A stretch of DNA of 64,000 nt, from positions 1,302,001-1,366,000 of the forward strand of contig NZ_CP126994.1 of the NCBI RefSeq assembly GCF_030252425.1. Direction: 5' to 3'. The notes beneath the pieces are model-generated. The model ran no database searches and was not told where the DNA came from. It was given only the letters and a program-made list of their open reading frames with translations. Shown here piece by piece: positions 27,126 to 35,741 of the stretch (positions within the stretch are counted from its first letter, which is position 1; each line of letters begins with the position of its first letter). Position numbers and translations under genes: made by a program. The stretch is from Acidisoma sp. PAMC 29798 (GTDB taxonomy: Bacteria; Pseudomonadota; Alphaproteobacteria; Acetobacterales; Acetobacteraceae).

Positions 27126-28751
27126 ATGTCAGCCTTCCTGTCGAGCGCCACCAGCCGTTGGAACCGGACGATTGCATCCTCCGAGGCGCGCATGGCCATT
27201 GCCTTGTTTGGCGCCGTTTTCCTGGTCGGCTTCGTCGCCCGCATTTACGGCATCGGCAATATGCCCTTCTGGTTGGACGAGGTGACGACCGTTCAACGGT
27301 CCAGCCTGCCGTTCTGGGTGATGGTCAACAACTCCCTCTCGGCCCACCACCTGCCATCCTATTTCGTCATCACCTCCGCGCTCGGTCATTACAGCATGAG
27401 CGAGTCCGTTCTGCGCCTGCCGTCCGCGTTGTTCGGCGCCGGCTCCTGCGCGGTGCTGTTTCTGATCGGGCGGTCCCTGGGCGGTTGGCGCGCCGGCCTC
27501 GTCGCTGGCCTCTTGCTCGCGCTGTCGCCGTTGCAGGTGCAATACGGCCAGGAAGCGCGGTCCTATACCTTCGTCATTCTCATGATGGCGATCGGCTTCT
27601 TCGGCCTCGTCGAAATCGCGAGGGACCCGCGTGGGGCCAGCCTGCCTTGGGGCACGCCCGGTGCCCGGCTCACGCCCTGGGTGCTCTATACGGCCGGGAC
27701 GCTCGGTGCGCTGAACGTGCTCAGCACGGCCTTCTTCTGGCTGATCTCCGCCAATATTGCCGCCATCGCGATCCTTACCGACCGCAGCATCGACCGGAAA
27801 CGGTTCCTCATTCGCTGGCTGGTGGCTCAGGCCATTGTCCTGCTGCTGACCTTGCCCTGGTTCTACGCCATGGACATCGTCACCAAGGGTGAGATGACGA
27901 ACGCCACCAATTGGGTGCCGCAGATCACGACCAACAGCTTCTTTTCGACGCTGCAATCTCTCTATCTCATGCGCGTCTCGCGCCTGATCAATTTCCACCT
28001 TTTCCCCGCGGCCATTCCAGGCTTCGGGGCACTGCTTCTGGTGCTTGGCATCATGGGTCTGGCGCGGGTGCGGGCGCCCAACAAAGGGCCGACTGCCGGT
28101 GTGCGGTCCCATACCCTCCTTCTCGTTCTGGGCATTGCCGCCGTGGTGCCGCCGATCACCATCCTGCTGATCTCCATCGTCAAGCCGCTGTGGATGCCGC
28201 GCTACCTGATCTGGAGTTCGGTGCCCTTCTTTGTCTTCGTGGGCCTGGGAATCAATTTCCTGCCCAATCGTCGCTGGCAGAATGGTGCGGTGGTGGCGCT
28301 GATCTTGTTGGCGACCCTCAATCTCGCGCCCTATTACGGGTCAGAGACGAAGCCGCGCTGGGATCTGGCTGCTGCGGAACTGCAGCAGGTCATGCAGCCG
28401 GGCGATATGATCATCGTGCCGGACGGCCTACCCATCATGATGATGAACTTCTTCCTCAGCCGCCAGAATCAGGCCATTGCGGACACGCGCTGGACGATGG
28501 ACGTCTTCAAGGCGGCGGAGCATCTCCAAAATGGCGGGCGCGTCTGGGCCGTCTATGGCAAGGTCGGCCAGGCCGACCGCACGCCGACGCGTGCTTTCAC
28601 GCGCATCATTCAGCCCCTGGGCAAATCTGTGGGTGAAGTGCAGGAGGGCGAGCTGATCACCATGCGCCTGTATGCTCACCCGCCGGCGGCGGCCAAAACC
28701 TGCACAGGTTCGAAGGCGGATTGCGACGCCCTCGCCGCAAACGTCAATTAG
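27126..28751 (+). CDS. GT-C membrane glycosyltransferase (GT39/ArnT-like)
   Basis: Integral membrane protein of 541 residues with about ten to twelve hydrophobic segments. The first loop has GNMPFWLDEVTT with the acidic pair typical of GT-C enzymes that use polyprenyl-phosphate sugars, and QVQYGQEARSYTF matches the GT39/PMT_2 loop. A soluble C-terminal part of about 130 residues follows the last helix and ends with a short Cys-containing tail. It probably moves a lipid-linked sugar onto a lipid or protein on the periplasmic side. It is 85 bp after otsA and convergent with the next ABC operon. Confidence 0.85.
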   Translation: MSAFLSSATSRWNRTIASSEARMAIALFGAVFLVGFVARIYGIGNMPFWLDEVTTVQRSSLPFWVMVNNSLSAHHLPSYFVITSALGHYSMSESVLRLPSALFGAGSCAVLFLIGRSLGGWRAGLVAGLLLALSPLQVQYGQEARSYTFVILMMAIGFFGLVEIARDPRGASLPWGTPGARLTPWVLYTAGTLGALNVLSTAFFWLISANIAAIAILTDRSIDRKRFLIRWLVAQAIVLLLTLPWFYAMDIVTKGEMTNATNWVPQITTNSFFSTLQSLYLMRVSRLINFHLFPAAIPGFGALLLVLGIMGLARVRAPNKGPTAGVRSHTLLLVLGIAAVVPPITILLISIVKPLWMPRYLIWSSVPFFVFVGLGINFLPNRRWQNGAVVALILLATLNLAPYYGSETKPRWDLAAAELQQVMQPGDMIIVPDGLPIMMMNFFLSRQNQAIADTRWTMDVFKAAEHLQNGGRVWAVYGKVGQADRTPTRAFTRIIQPLGKSVGEVQEGELITMRLYAHPPAAAKTCTGSKADCDALAANVN

Positions 28752-28771
28752 AGGCGGAACACAAAATCATT

Positions 28772-28877
28772 CGTCACCCGCGGACTTGATCCGCGGGCCT
28801 ACCCATCGCGGTGCCATAACGGCGTGTGGGCGCCATAAAGGGTAGGTCCCCGGATCAAGTCCGGGGATGACGGTGCT
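28772..28877. repeat. 106-bp palindromic repeat, family A copy 2
   Basis: Same length and layout as the element at 5095-5200, with roughly 80 percent identity by eye. Its left stem is CCGCGG-acttgat-CCGCGG and right stem CCCCGG-atcaag-CCGGGG, showing paired substitutions relative to copy 1. The central GGCGTGTGGGCGCC stretch is unchanged. Again at a convergent gene junction. Confidence 0.85.
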
Positions 28878-28899
28878 TTGTGTTGATCCGAAAGCCGAC

Positions 28900-29988
28900 C
28901 TACCGCGCCAAGACGCGCGGTGAGTCCGGCAGCCACGACGCCCAGACCGGCGTGCCCGGCGCAAAACGATCGGCCACTGCGCTCGGCAGATCGGCCCAGA
29001 TTTCGCCTTCCGGCGCCTGCGTGAGACCGAGCTTGATGCGCGTCAACGAGCCGTAGAAGGTCAGCTCTCGCACATCGGCTGCGATCGACCCATGCGGGGC
29101 GCCCGCCTGTTCCGGATGCAGCATGACATGCTCGGGGCGCAGGAACAGCTCCACATCCGTGCCAGTCGGCAAAGCAGCGGCGGCGGTCGCCGGCAGCAGC
29201 AGGCTGCCCATGCGCACGCCCTGGCCGTCGGTGCGGCCCGCCAAAACGCCGCCAGCGCCGATGAAGCGCGCCACGAAGGCATCGGCGGGCTCGCGGTAGA
29301 TCGCGGCCGGCGCCGCCATCTGCAAGACATGGCCCTCGTTCATGACGGCGACGCGATCGGAGATCGACAGCGCCTCCTCCTGGTCATGCGTCACGAAGAC
29401 CGTGGTGATGCCGGTTTCGCGCTGAATGCGCCGAATTTCGGAGCGAAGCTGCGTGCGGACCTTGGCGTCCAGTGCCGATAGCGGCTCGTCCAGCAGCAGA
29501 ATATCGGGCTTCACGGCCAGGGCGCGGGCCAGCGCCACGCGCTGCTGCTGGCCGCCGGACAGCTGATGCGGGAATTTCTGCGTATGGGCGGCAAGGCCAA
29601 CCATGGCGAGCAGCCGTTCCGCTTCCACCGTCTGCGTCTTGGTGTCGCCGGCACCGCGCACGCGCGGTCCGAACCGCACATTCTGCAGGGCCGTCATATT
29701 GGGGAAGAGGCTATAGGCCTGGAAGACCATGCCCATGCGGCGCTTATTCGGCGGCAGCGCCGTCACGTCCTGCCCATTGAGTAGAACCTGTCCCGAATCC
29801 GGCGTTTCGAAGCCGGCGAGAATGCGCAGCAAGGTGGTCTTGCCGCAGCCCGATGGGCCGAGCAGGCACAGCAACTCGCCCTGCGCCAGCTCCATATTGA
29901 TGCCGTTCAGCACCGTGCGCGCACCATAGCGCTTCTGTATGCTGATCAGGCTGACGCCCGAGGTCTGGATCTGCGGTGAGCTGTCCAT
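28900..29988 (-). CDS. ABC importer ATPase (PotA/FbpC/PhnT class)
   Basis: Importer ATPase, 362 residues from the ATG at 29988, which overlaps the permease stop (TGATG); a TTG one codon earlier is less likely. Walker A is GPSGCGKTT, signature LSGGQQQRVALARAL, Walker B ILLLDEPLSALDA, followed by a C-terminal TOBE regulatory domain from about residue 240 (ELFLRPEHVMLHPE). This CUT1-like architecture is shared by spermidine, iron and 2-aminoethylphosphonate importers. Three genes upstream on the same strand supply two permeases and a binding protein. Confidence 0.9.
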   Translation of the reverse strand: MDSSPQIQTSGVSLISIQKRYGARTVLNGINMELAQGELLCLLGPSGCGKTTLLRILAGFETPDSGQVLLNGQDVTALPPNKRRMGMVFQAYSLFPNMTALQNVRFGPRVRGAGDTKTQTVEAERLLAMVGLAAHTQKFPHQLSGGQQQRVALARALAVKPDILLLDEPLSALDAKVRTQLRSEIRRIQRETGITTVFVTHDQEEALSISDRVAVMNEGHVLQMAAPAAIYREPADAFVARFIGAGGVLAGRTDGQGVRMGSLLLPATAAAALPTGTDVELFLRPEHVMLHPEQAGAPHGSIAADVRELTFYGSLTRIKLGLTQAPEGEIWADLPSAVADRFAPGTPVWASWLPDSPRVLAR

Positions 29989-30815
29989 CAATGCGCCCCT
30001 CCTACTGTCGCGGCGTTACGCCGACCGGTTAACAAGACGCCAAGCATGAACAGCCAGGTGATGACGAAGCTGAACAGCGACAGCGCCGCGGCTTCGGTGA
30101 TCGCATTCTGGCCAGTGTCGTTGATGAAGACCGCGAAGGTGTGAAACAGCAGCACGCTGGCGAAGGTGAATTCGCCCATGACGATGGTCAGCGTCAGCAG
30201 GGTGGCACCGATCAAAGCGGTTGTCAGGTTTGGAAGCAGCAGCAGGAAAATGATGCGGCCCCAGCCGGCGCCCAGCGATTGCCCGGCCTCGGTCAGCGTC
30301 TTCACGTCCAGCGTCATGAGACCGACATCGAGGGCGCGAAAGCCGTAAGGCAGGGCCAGGAAGAAATAGGGAATGACGAGGTAGTTCGGCGTGCTGATCA
30401 GCCAGCTCGGACCGGTGTAGAGCGTCGTCAGTCCGTCGATCAGGGCAATGGCCGGGATCACGAAGGGAAGGGTCGAGATGAACTCGAACAGCGGCCGCAA
30501 CTGCGGCGCCTTGAGATGGACGAAGATCATCGCCGGCACCAGCAGCACGAAGCTGAGGAGAATGGTCTCGACCGCCAGGCGCAGCGACAGGAAGAAGCTG
30601 TACCAGAAGCCCGATGTGTGCAGCATCAGCACATAGGCGGAAAAGCCGTAGGTATTACCGCCTTCCCACAGGCTGAAGATGCCGGTCATGATCAGCGGCA
30701 CCAGGAAGAAGATGGCCGCGAGAATGAGGATGATCGTGCTGCTCAGGCCGAGGCGCGGCTTGCGCACGCGGGTCGCGCCAGTCGGGACCGAGACGGCACT
30801 GGTGGTGGCGCTCAT
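29988..30815 (-). CDS. ABC importer permease (PotC-like)
   Basis: Inner-membrane permease of 275 residues with six hydrophobic segments (about 25-45, 70-95, 110-130, 140-160, 195-220, 240-265). The docking loop DVGLMTLDVKTLTEAGQSLGAGWG around residues 165-188 is a canonical EAA motif. Its stop overlaps the ATPase start and it begins 25 bp after the other permease. Together they form the channel of the importer served by the SBP_bac_6-type binding proteins nearby. Confidence 0.88.
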   Translation of the reverse strand: MSATTSAVSVPTGATRVRKPRLGLSSTIILILAAIFFLVPLIMTGIFSLWEGGNTYGFSAYVLMLHTSGFWYSFFLSLRLAVETILLSFVLLVPAMIFVHLKAPQLRPLFEFISTLPFVIPAIALIDGLTTLYTGPSWLISTPNYLVIPYFFLALPYGFRALDVGLMTLDVKTLTEAGQSLGAGWGRIIFLLLLPNLTTALIGATLLTLTIVMGEFTFASVLLFHTFAVFINDTGQNAITEAAALSLFSFVITWLFMLGVLLTGRRNAATVGGAH

Positions 30816-30840
30816 GTCAGTCGCTCCAGGGTCGGCATTT

Positions 30841-31824
30841 CTAGCGCTTCCACTTTGCTGTGCGCGCTGACAGCAGGCTGTAGACCACCAGAACCAGGGC
30901 CATCACGAGGATCATGCCGGCCGAGAGCGCGGCGCCGATCTGCGGGTCGGACATCACATTGCCTGATAGGACGTTGCTGATATCGATCGTCAGCAACTGG
31001 ATATTCCCGTTTGTCAGAGCATAGGGCGTCGCATAGGCCGAGAAGGCACTGCCGAACAACAGCAGGAAGGCGGCGAGCAGCGAGGGCAGCAGAATAGGCA
31101 GGCCGATCAGGCGCCAATACTGGGCGCTGGTGGCGCCAAGCCCGTCCGATGCTTCGCGCCACTGAACGCGCAGGCCTTCGATCGCCGGCGTAATGACGAT
31201 GAGCATCAAGGGAATTTGGAAATAGGAGAAGGTCAGTGTCAGGCCGGACAGCGAATAGAGCGAGAAGCCCATCGCATAGATGTTGATGCCAACATGCTTG
31301 AGCAGGACGGTGACAAATCCGAGCGCGCCGAGGGTGCTGATGAAAGCGAAGGCCAAAGGCACACCGGCGAAGTTCGAGGAGACGGCCGAGAAGCTGGTGA
31401 CGATGGAGCGCAGCCAACCGGGCGCGCCAGGTTGCAGGATCGCATGGGCGATCAGGGCGCCGAAGATCAGACCGACCAAGGCCGAAGCGCTCGCCAGGAT
31501 GATCGAATTCTGGAAGGCGACGCGATACTGATAGTCGCCGAGGCTCGCGAGATAAGACAGCGTGAAGCCGTGATCGCCGGTGACGGCCTGCACCATCAGC
31601 ACGATGGTGGGCGCGACGAGGAAGGCCGCGACAAACAGCAGGAACAGACCCACGAAGAACCAGGGAATGACCCGGCCGAGGATTGCACCCAAGCCACCAC
31701 TGCCGGCGGTTGGTGGCATTGCCTTGGGGGATATGACGGGCGCCCCCGGCGGCAGGGGTGGGATTGCGCCCACCCCCCCGATCGAAGACGGTTGAGGTTT
31801 CAAAGTCTCGCCAGATTGGCTCAC
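30841..31824 (-). CDS. ABC importer permease (PotB-like)
   Basis: Inner-membrane permease. I prefer the GTG at 31824 because GAGG lies six bases upstream, giving about 327 residues; a TTG at 31836 lacks a ribosome site. A Pro/Gly-rich cytoplasmic N-terminus of about 45 residues precedes the first helix (VIPWFFVGLFLLFVAAF), unusual for the class. The docking loop is IEGLRVQWREASDGLGATSA. It lies 40 bp downstream of the binding-protein gene at 31865-32992 and before the second permease. Confidence 0.87.
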   Translation of the reverse strand: MSQSGETLKPQPSSIGGVGAIPPLPPGAPVISPKAMPPTAGSGGLGAILGRVIPWFFVGLFLLFVAAFLVAPTIVLMVQAVTGDHGFTLSYLASLGDYQYRVAFQNSIILASASALVGLIFGALIAHAILQPGAPGWLRSIVTSFSAVSSNFAGVPLAFAFISTLGALGFVTVLLKHVGINIYAMGFSLYSLSGLTLTFSYFQIPLMLIVITPAIEGLRVQWREASDGLGATSAQYWRLIGLPILLPSLLAAFLLLFGSAFSAYATPYALTNGNIQLLTIDISNVLSGNVMSDPQIGAALSAGMILVMALVLVVYSLLSARTAKWKR

Positions 31825-31864
31825 GGGAAACCTCAACAGCTACAGGTTGCGGCTAAAGCTCAGC

Positions 31865-32992
31865 TCAGATCTTGACCATCTTCGGCCAAAGCTCGGCCAA
31901 GGACTTCTGCGCCTTGGCGACCTGTTCCTGCGTCGCGAACTTGACGTTGGCGTAGGGCGCGGCGGGCGGCAGCTTGGACGCCAGATCGGCCGAGATCAGG
32001 TTGCGGCTGGCGAGGTCGGCGTAGCGCGCAGGGTGGGCGTAGCCGGCGAGGAACAGAAGCTGGCCCTCGTCCGAATACAGGTATTCCTGCCAAAGCTTGG
32101 CGGCGTTCGGGTGGGCGGCATCGGCCGGGATCGCCTGGCAGTAGAAGCTGCCATACGGGGTCGAGCCTTCCGGCACGACGACGGTGATGTCGGCCTTGCC
32201 CTTGGCCATGTCGCGGTAGCCGAGCGACAGGTAATCCCAGTTGATGACGATCGGGGCCTGGCCGCTCACGAGCAGCGCCGGGCCGGTGGCTGCGGCCGGG
32301 TTCATGTTGCCGACCTTTGCCAGCTCGCCGAAATAGGCGACGCCCGGCTCGATGTCGTCATAGCTGCCGCCATTGCCGAGGGAGGCCGCGAAGACTGCCG
32401 CGAAAGCGGCGCCGGCGCCGAGCGGGCTGCCGTTGAGCGCAACCATGCCCTTGTATTCCGGCTTCTTCAGATCGGCCCAGGTGCGGGGCGCGTTCTTGAC
32501 GACCGTGGTGTTGGTCGCGATGGAGACGACGCCGAAGTAATCGGCAACCCAAAGGCCGTCGGCCTCCTTCATGCCGTCCGGGATCGTCGCCCAGGTGGCG
32601 ACCTTGTAGGGCGTGAACAGGTTCTGCTTGACGCCGATCGAGGCGAAGGACGGCCCGATGTCGAGGGCGTCCGGGGCGCGGTCCTGGCCTTTGAGGCTGC
32701 GGACGGCCTGAAGCTCCTGCGCGGAGGACCCATCGGGGTTCGCATCGTCGATGGCGATGCCGTATTTCGCCGTGAAGCCATCCATCAGCGCGCCGTAATT
32801 GGCCCAGTCGCGCGGCAGGGTAATGACGTTGAGCTTGCCTTCTTTCTTGGCGGCGGCGATCAGCGCGTCCATGTCGCTGGCAGCGCGGGCAGGGCGGATG
32901 CCCGGCATGGTCGCCAGGGCAGCGCCGGCGGCGACGGCCAGACCGAGCTTCGTATAGTCACGGCGTCCGAGAAGACGGGGATTGGTCGGCAT
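31865..32992 (-). CDS. ABC importer substrate-binding protein, SBP_bac_6 type (copy 1)
   Basis: Periplasmic binding protein of 375 residues. The N-terminus LGRRDYTKLGLAVAAG with paired arginines looks like a Tat signal, cleaved near ARA-AS. The mature fold belongs to the PotD/AfuA cluster (VVPEGSTPYGSFYCQAIP, LWQEYLYSDEGQLLFLAGY). Ligand class could be a polyamine, iron complex or aminophosphonate. It opens the leftward operon with two permeases and an ATPase, and has a divergent paralogue at 33397-34500 aligned along nearly the whole length. Confidence 0.88.
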   Translation of the reverse strand: MPTNPRLLGRRDYTKLGLAVAAGAALATMPGIRPARAASDMDALIAAAKKEGKLNVITLPRDWANYGALMDGFTAKYGIAIDDANPDGSSAQELQAVRSLKGQDRAPDALDIGPSFASIGVKQNLFTPYKVATWATIPDGMKEADGLWVADYFGVVSIATNTTVVKNAPRTWADLKKPEYKGMVALNGSPLGAGAAFAAVFAASLGNGGSYDDIEPGVAYFGELAKVGNMNPAAATGPALLVSGQAPIVINWDYLSLGYRDMAKGKADITVVVPEGSTPYGSFYCQAIPADAAHPNAAKLWQEYLYSDEGQLLFLAGYAHPARYADLASRNLISADLASKLPPAAPYANVKFATQEQVAKAQKSLAELWPKMVKI

Positions 32993-33396
32993 CGGGGAGC
33001 TCCTGGAGCGAGGGCGGGGAAGGAACGGAACGACAATGCAAATTCAGCGCAACAAAGGTCGCGAGCACGTTCTGCAGGCGATACAGGCGCGTGAGACGAC
33101 GGACAACGTCAGTTTCGTGACAGTTCATCATCAACCGTCAGCCGACATTCATGACGCCGCTACCCAGTGCGGGTGCCGCAGATAAGCAGGATTTGCAACG
33201 CTCGTCACCAGTCCAAAATCATGGATGGGCTCTCGTGGGTTCTTATTTTGTTCCCAAAGCTGCATGCGAGATATCTGCGTTTTTGGGATTATCCCGGCAA
33301 CGAGACAACATGCGCGCGTCGCAAAAGCATCATGCCCCTGTCATCGACCGCAGATCATAAGGCCGCGCCCTAGTTTATGATGGACGGACAGACCTT
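32993..33396. promoter_or_regulatory. Divergent intergenic region between paired binding-protein genes
   Basis: A 404-bp non-coding gap, lower in GC than its surroundings in the 33240-33300 stretch. It holds an inverted repeat TCCCAAA (33252-33258) and TTTGGGA (33282-33288), the right arm merging into the near-palindrome GGGATTATCCC at 33285-33295; a regulator could bind here. Two overlapping 68-69 codon plus-strand frames around 33151-33373 have no ribosome site or family features and are not called. No confident -35/-10 pair was found. Confidence 0.45.
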
Positions 33397-34500
33397 ATGA
33401 CGATTTCACGGCGCGGCCTGCTCGGCGCAAGCCTCACTCTGGCGGCCGGCGGCTCAGGCTTTGCACGGATGGTCCAGGCGGCTGAGACGATGCCGTCGTC
33501 CGCCCTGGTGGCAGAGGCGAAGCATGAAGGCGCGCTGAACCTCGTCGCCCTGTCTCACAATTGGGCGTTCGAGCCTCTGATGAAGACCTTCTCGGCGCGC
33601 TATGGCATCGCCATTGACGACTCAAACTCTGAAGGCAGCTCGGCCGAGGAGTTGCAGGCTGTGCGGAGCCTGCGCCATGCCGATCGCGCGCCGGACTGCA
33701 TGGACCTCTCGCCGGCTTTCGCCGCGCTGGGCACCCAGCAGAAGCTCCTCGCGCCCTACAAGGTGTCGACCTGGGCCGAGATCCCGACGGAGGCCCGCGA
33801 TGCCAGCGGCCATTGGGTCGGCGACTATTTCGGCATCATCTCCTTCGCGGTGAACCGCAAGGTCGTGACCACCGTGCCACGCACCTGGAACGACCTGCTG
33901 AAGCCCGAGTATCGCGGCATGGTGGCTATGGACGGCAGCCCGCTCGGCTCGGGGGACGCCTTTGCCGCCGTCATGGCCGCGAACCTCGCCTCCGGCGGTA
34001 GCGTCAAGACCATCGCGCCGGGGGTGGAGTTCTTTGCGCGCCTCGCCCACGCCGGCAATCTGAACCCGATTGCGGTGACTGAGCCCTCTCTCGTCAGCGG
34101 GCAGACGCCGATCGTGCTGCGCTGGGATTATCTCAACCTCACGTCGCGCGACAATGCCGCGAAAATGGCGCCGATCGAGGTTGTGGTGCCGGAAGGCGCG
34201 GCGCCGTTCGGCGCCTTCTACGCCCAAGCCATCAGCGCCTTCGCGCCCCACCCCAAGGCTGCGCGGCTGTGGCAGGAATTCCTCTATAGCAATGAAGGCC
34301 AGTTGGGCTTTCTGGCCCAATATGCCCATCCGATCCGCTTCAACGCCATGCTGGCGGCCGGGGCCATTCCCCCCGGAATGCTGGCAAAGCTGCCGGCACC
34401 GGATGCCTATAAGGCGGTGCAGTTCGCGAGCCTGGATCAGACCAATGCCGCCAAAAAGACGCTGTCCGATCTCTGGACGCGTGAAGTGAAGGTCGGTTGA
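33397..34500 (+). CDS. ABC importer substrate-binding protein, SBP_bac_6 type (copy 2)
   Basis: Paralogue of the binding protein at 31865-32992, 367 residues. The signal MTISRRGLLGASLTLAAGG is Tat-like (SRRGLLG) with cleavage near VQA-AE. Shared blocks include KYGIAIDD/RYGIAIDD, GSSA-ELQAVRSL, DRAPD, WAxIP, YFG, PRTW, LKPEY-GMVA and PHPKAARLWQEFLYSNEGQL. It is encoded on the opposite strand to the transporter genes and has no permease of its own, so it probably feeds the same channel with another ligand or under other conditions. A GNAT gene follows after 25 bp. Confidence 0.88.
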   Translation: MTISRRGLLGASLTLAAGGSGFARMVQAAETMPSSALVAEAKHEGALNLVALSHNWAFEPLMKTFSARYGIAIDDSNSEGSSAEELQAVRSLRHADRAPDCMDLSPAFAALGTQQKLLAPYKVSTWAEIPTEARDASGHWVGDYFGIISFAVNRKVVTTVPRTWNDLLKPEYRGMVAMDGSPLGSGDAFAAVMAANLASGGSVKTIAPGVEFFARLAHAGNLNPIAVTEPSLVSGQTPIVLRWDYLNLTSRDNAAKMAPIEVVVPEGAAPFGAFYAQAISAFAPHPKAARLWQEFLYSNEGQLGFLAQYAHPIRFNAMLAAGAIPPGMLAKLPAPDAYKAVQFASLDQTNAAKKTLSDLWTREVKVG

Positions 34501-34525
34501 TCGCAGCACCCTCGCCGGGCAAGAC

Positions 34526-35125
34526 ATGTCTATGAACGACATGCTGCCCGGTGATTGGCCTGAGCTTCGCACGGCGCGCCTGCGCCTTCGCTTTTGGGAG
34601 ACGCGTGACGCCGCGCCTTTCGCCGCGCAGAACGCCGATGAGGAAACAATGCGTTTCCTCGGCGGCCCAATGACGCGCGACGAGAGCGACACCTATATTC
34701 GGCTGACGCGCGCGCGATGGGCGGAAGACGGCTTTGGCAAATGGGTCGTTGAATTGGCAGAGACCGGTGAGTTCGTCGGCGCGCTTGGCTTGCAACGGGT
34801 GCACTTCGACGCGACCTTCACCCCGGCGGTCGAGATTGCCTGGCGCATGACCCGCCGCTTCTGGGGCCGTGGTTACGCGACCGAGGCCGCCCGCGCCGCC
34901 ATTCCATTCGGCTTTGAAACGCTTGGGCTCCGCGAAATCGTATCCCAGACGGCCGTGGGCAATCGCGCCTCCCGCGCCGTCATGGAACGCTTGGGCATGC
35001 GATGGAGCGGGGAGTTCGATCACCCGCTGCTGCCAGCGCCGCACCCGCTATGTCGGCATGTGCTCTATCGATTGACAAAACCTTCCGAGCCGCCCGGTAT
35101 CGCTGGAGTCTCATCAGAAAAATGA
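34526..35125 (+). CDS. GNAT family N-acetyltransferase (RimJ/RimL type)
   Basis: Acetyl-CoA-dependent acetyltransferase of 199 residues, Acetyltransf_3 class. It opens with LRTARLRLRFWETRDAAPFA, typical of RimJ-like enzymes, and the acetyl-CoA loop is RRFWGRGYATEAARAA, followed by IVSQTAVGNRASRAVMERLG. The substrate may be a protein N-terminus, an amine or an antibiotic; not predictable. It begins 25 bp after the second binding-protein gene and its stop overlaps an ATG at 35122, though the next gene probably starts later. Confidence 0.88.
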   Translation: MSMNDMLPGDWPELRTARLRLRFWETRDAAPFAAQNADEETMRFLGGPMTRDESDTYIRLTRARWAEDGFGKWVVELAETGEFVGALGLQRVHFDATFTPAVEIAWRMTRRFWGRGYATEAARAAIPFGFETLGLREIVSQTAVGNRASRAVMERLGMRWSGEFDHPLLPAPHPLCRHVLYRLTKPSEPPGIAGVSSEK

Positions 35126-35163
35126 GACACTCGCCGCAAAAAGCCAAGGGCGTGGAGGTAGGG

Positions 35164-35640
35164 ATGGCACAGAGTGTGACCCAGCATGACACATGGCGAC
35201 GCCCGAGCCAGAAGACGTGTCACACCGGTGCCTGCGCGGGCATCGTCATCGCGCTGCTTAGTTTTTCCGTACGCGCCGTCGCCGCGACATCCGGCACACC
35301 GCTTCCCGCCCTTTTTACAGATGTTGAAGCGGCACAGGGGCGGATCGTGTTCGAGCAGCACTGCGCCATCTGCCATGGCGAAGATCTGCGCGGCGAGGTC
35401 GGTCCTGCGGTGATCGGACCCAGTTTCGGATCCGTCGCTGACCACACCACGGTCTCTATCATGTTCAATGTGATTGCCGCCGAAATGCCGGCCGGGAACC
35501 CGGCCAGCCTTACGCATGAAGAATATACCGACGTCATGGCCTATGTCCTGCAGCGGAACGGCTATCCTGCCGGCGCGCATCCGCTCAGCTTCACCTCCGC
35601 TCAGACGTTGGACGTGCCGCTGATTTCCCAGGTGCGCTAG
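35164..35640 (+). CDS. Exported class I cytochrome c
   Basis: Small c-type cytochrome of 158 residues from the ATG at 35164, which follows GGAGG with 5-bp spacing; an ATG at 35122 overlapping the GNAT stop is possible. A signal peptide (hydrophobic CAGIVIALLSFSVRAVA, cleavage near residue 40) sends it to the periplasm. The heme site is CAICH at residues 67-71 and the likely axial ligand is M108 in AEMPAGNP. The HEEYTDVMAYVLQRNGYPAG segment resembles cytochromes that serve PQQ alcohol dehydrogenases, but no such dehydrogenase is adjacent. Confidence 0.87.
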   Translation: MAQSVTQHDTWRRPSQKTCHTGACAGIVIALLSFSVRAVAATSGTPLPALFTDVEAAQGRIVFEQHCAICHGEDLRGEVGPAVIGPSFGSVADHTTVSIMFNVIAAEMPAGNPASLTHEEYTDVMAYVLQRNGYPAGAHPLSFTSAQTLDVPLISQVR

Positions 35641-35690
35641 GTCTCCAACGGGCGGCGATATTTGACGATCCCTGTGAGAGAGGATAGTTG

Positions 35691-35713
35691 TTGCGAACGA
35701 TATGCATTCGCGA
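35691..35713. promoter_or_regulatory. Inverted repeat upstream of iron importer
   Basis: TTGCGAA (35691-35697), a 9-bp spacer, and TTCGCGA (35707-35713), matching at 6 of 7 arm positions, 28 bp before the fbpA-like start. The A/T-containing centre and size fit a Fur/Irr-like metalloregulator operator; assignment is by context only. Confidence 0.45.
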
Positions 35714-35741
35714 TGACTGACTTGGATAAAGGACCTCTCCC

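Noticed and set aside
33151-33373. Two overlapping short plus-strand frames between the paired binding-protein genes
   Set aside because: Overlap each other, lack ribosome sites and family features, and lie in a lower-GC regulatory gap.
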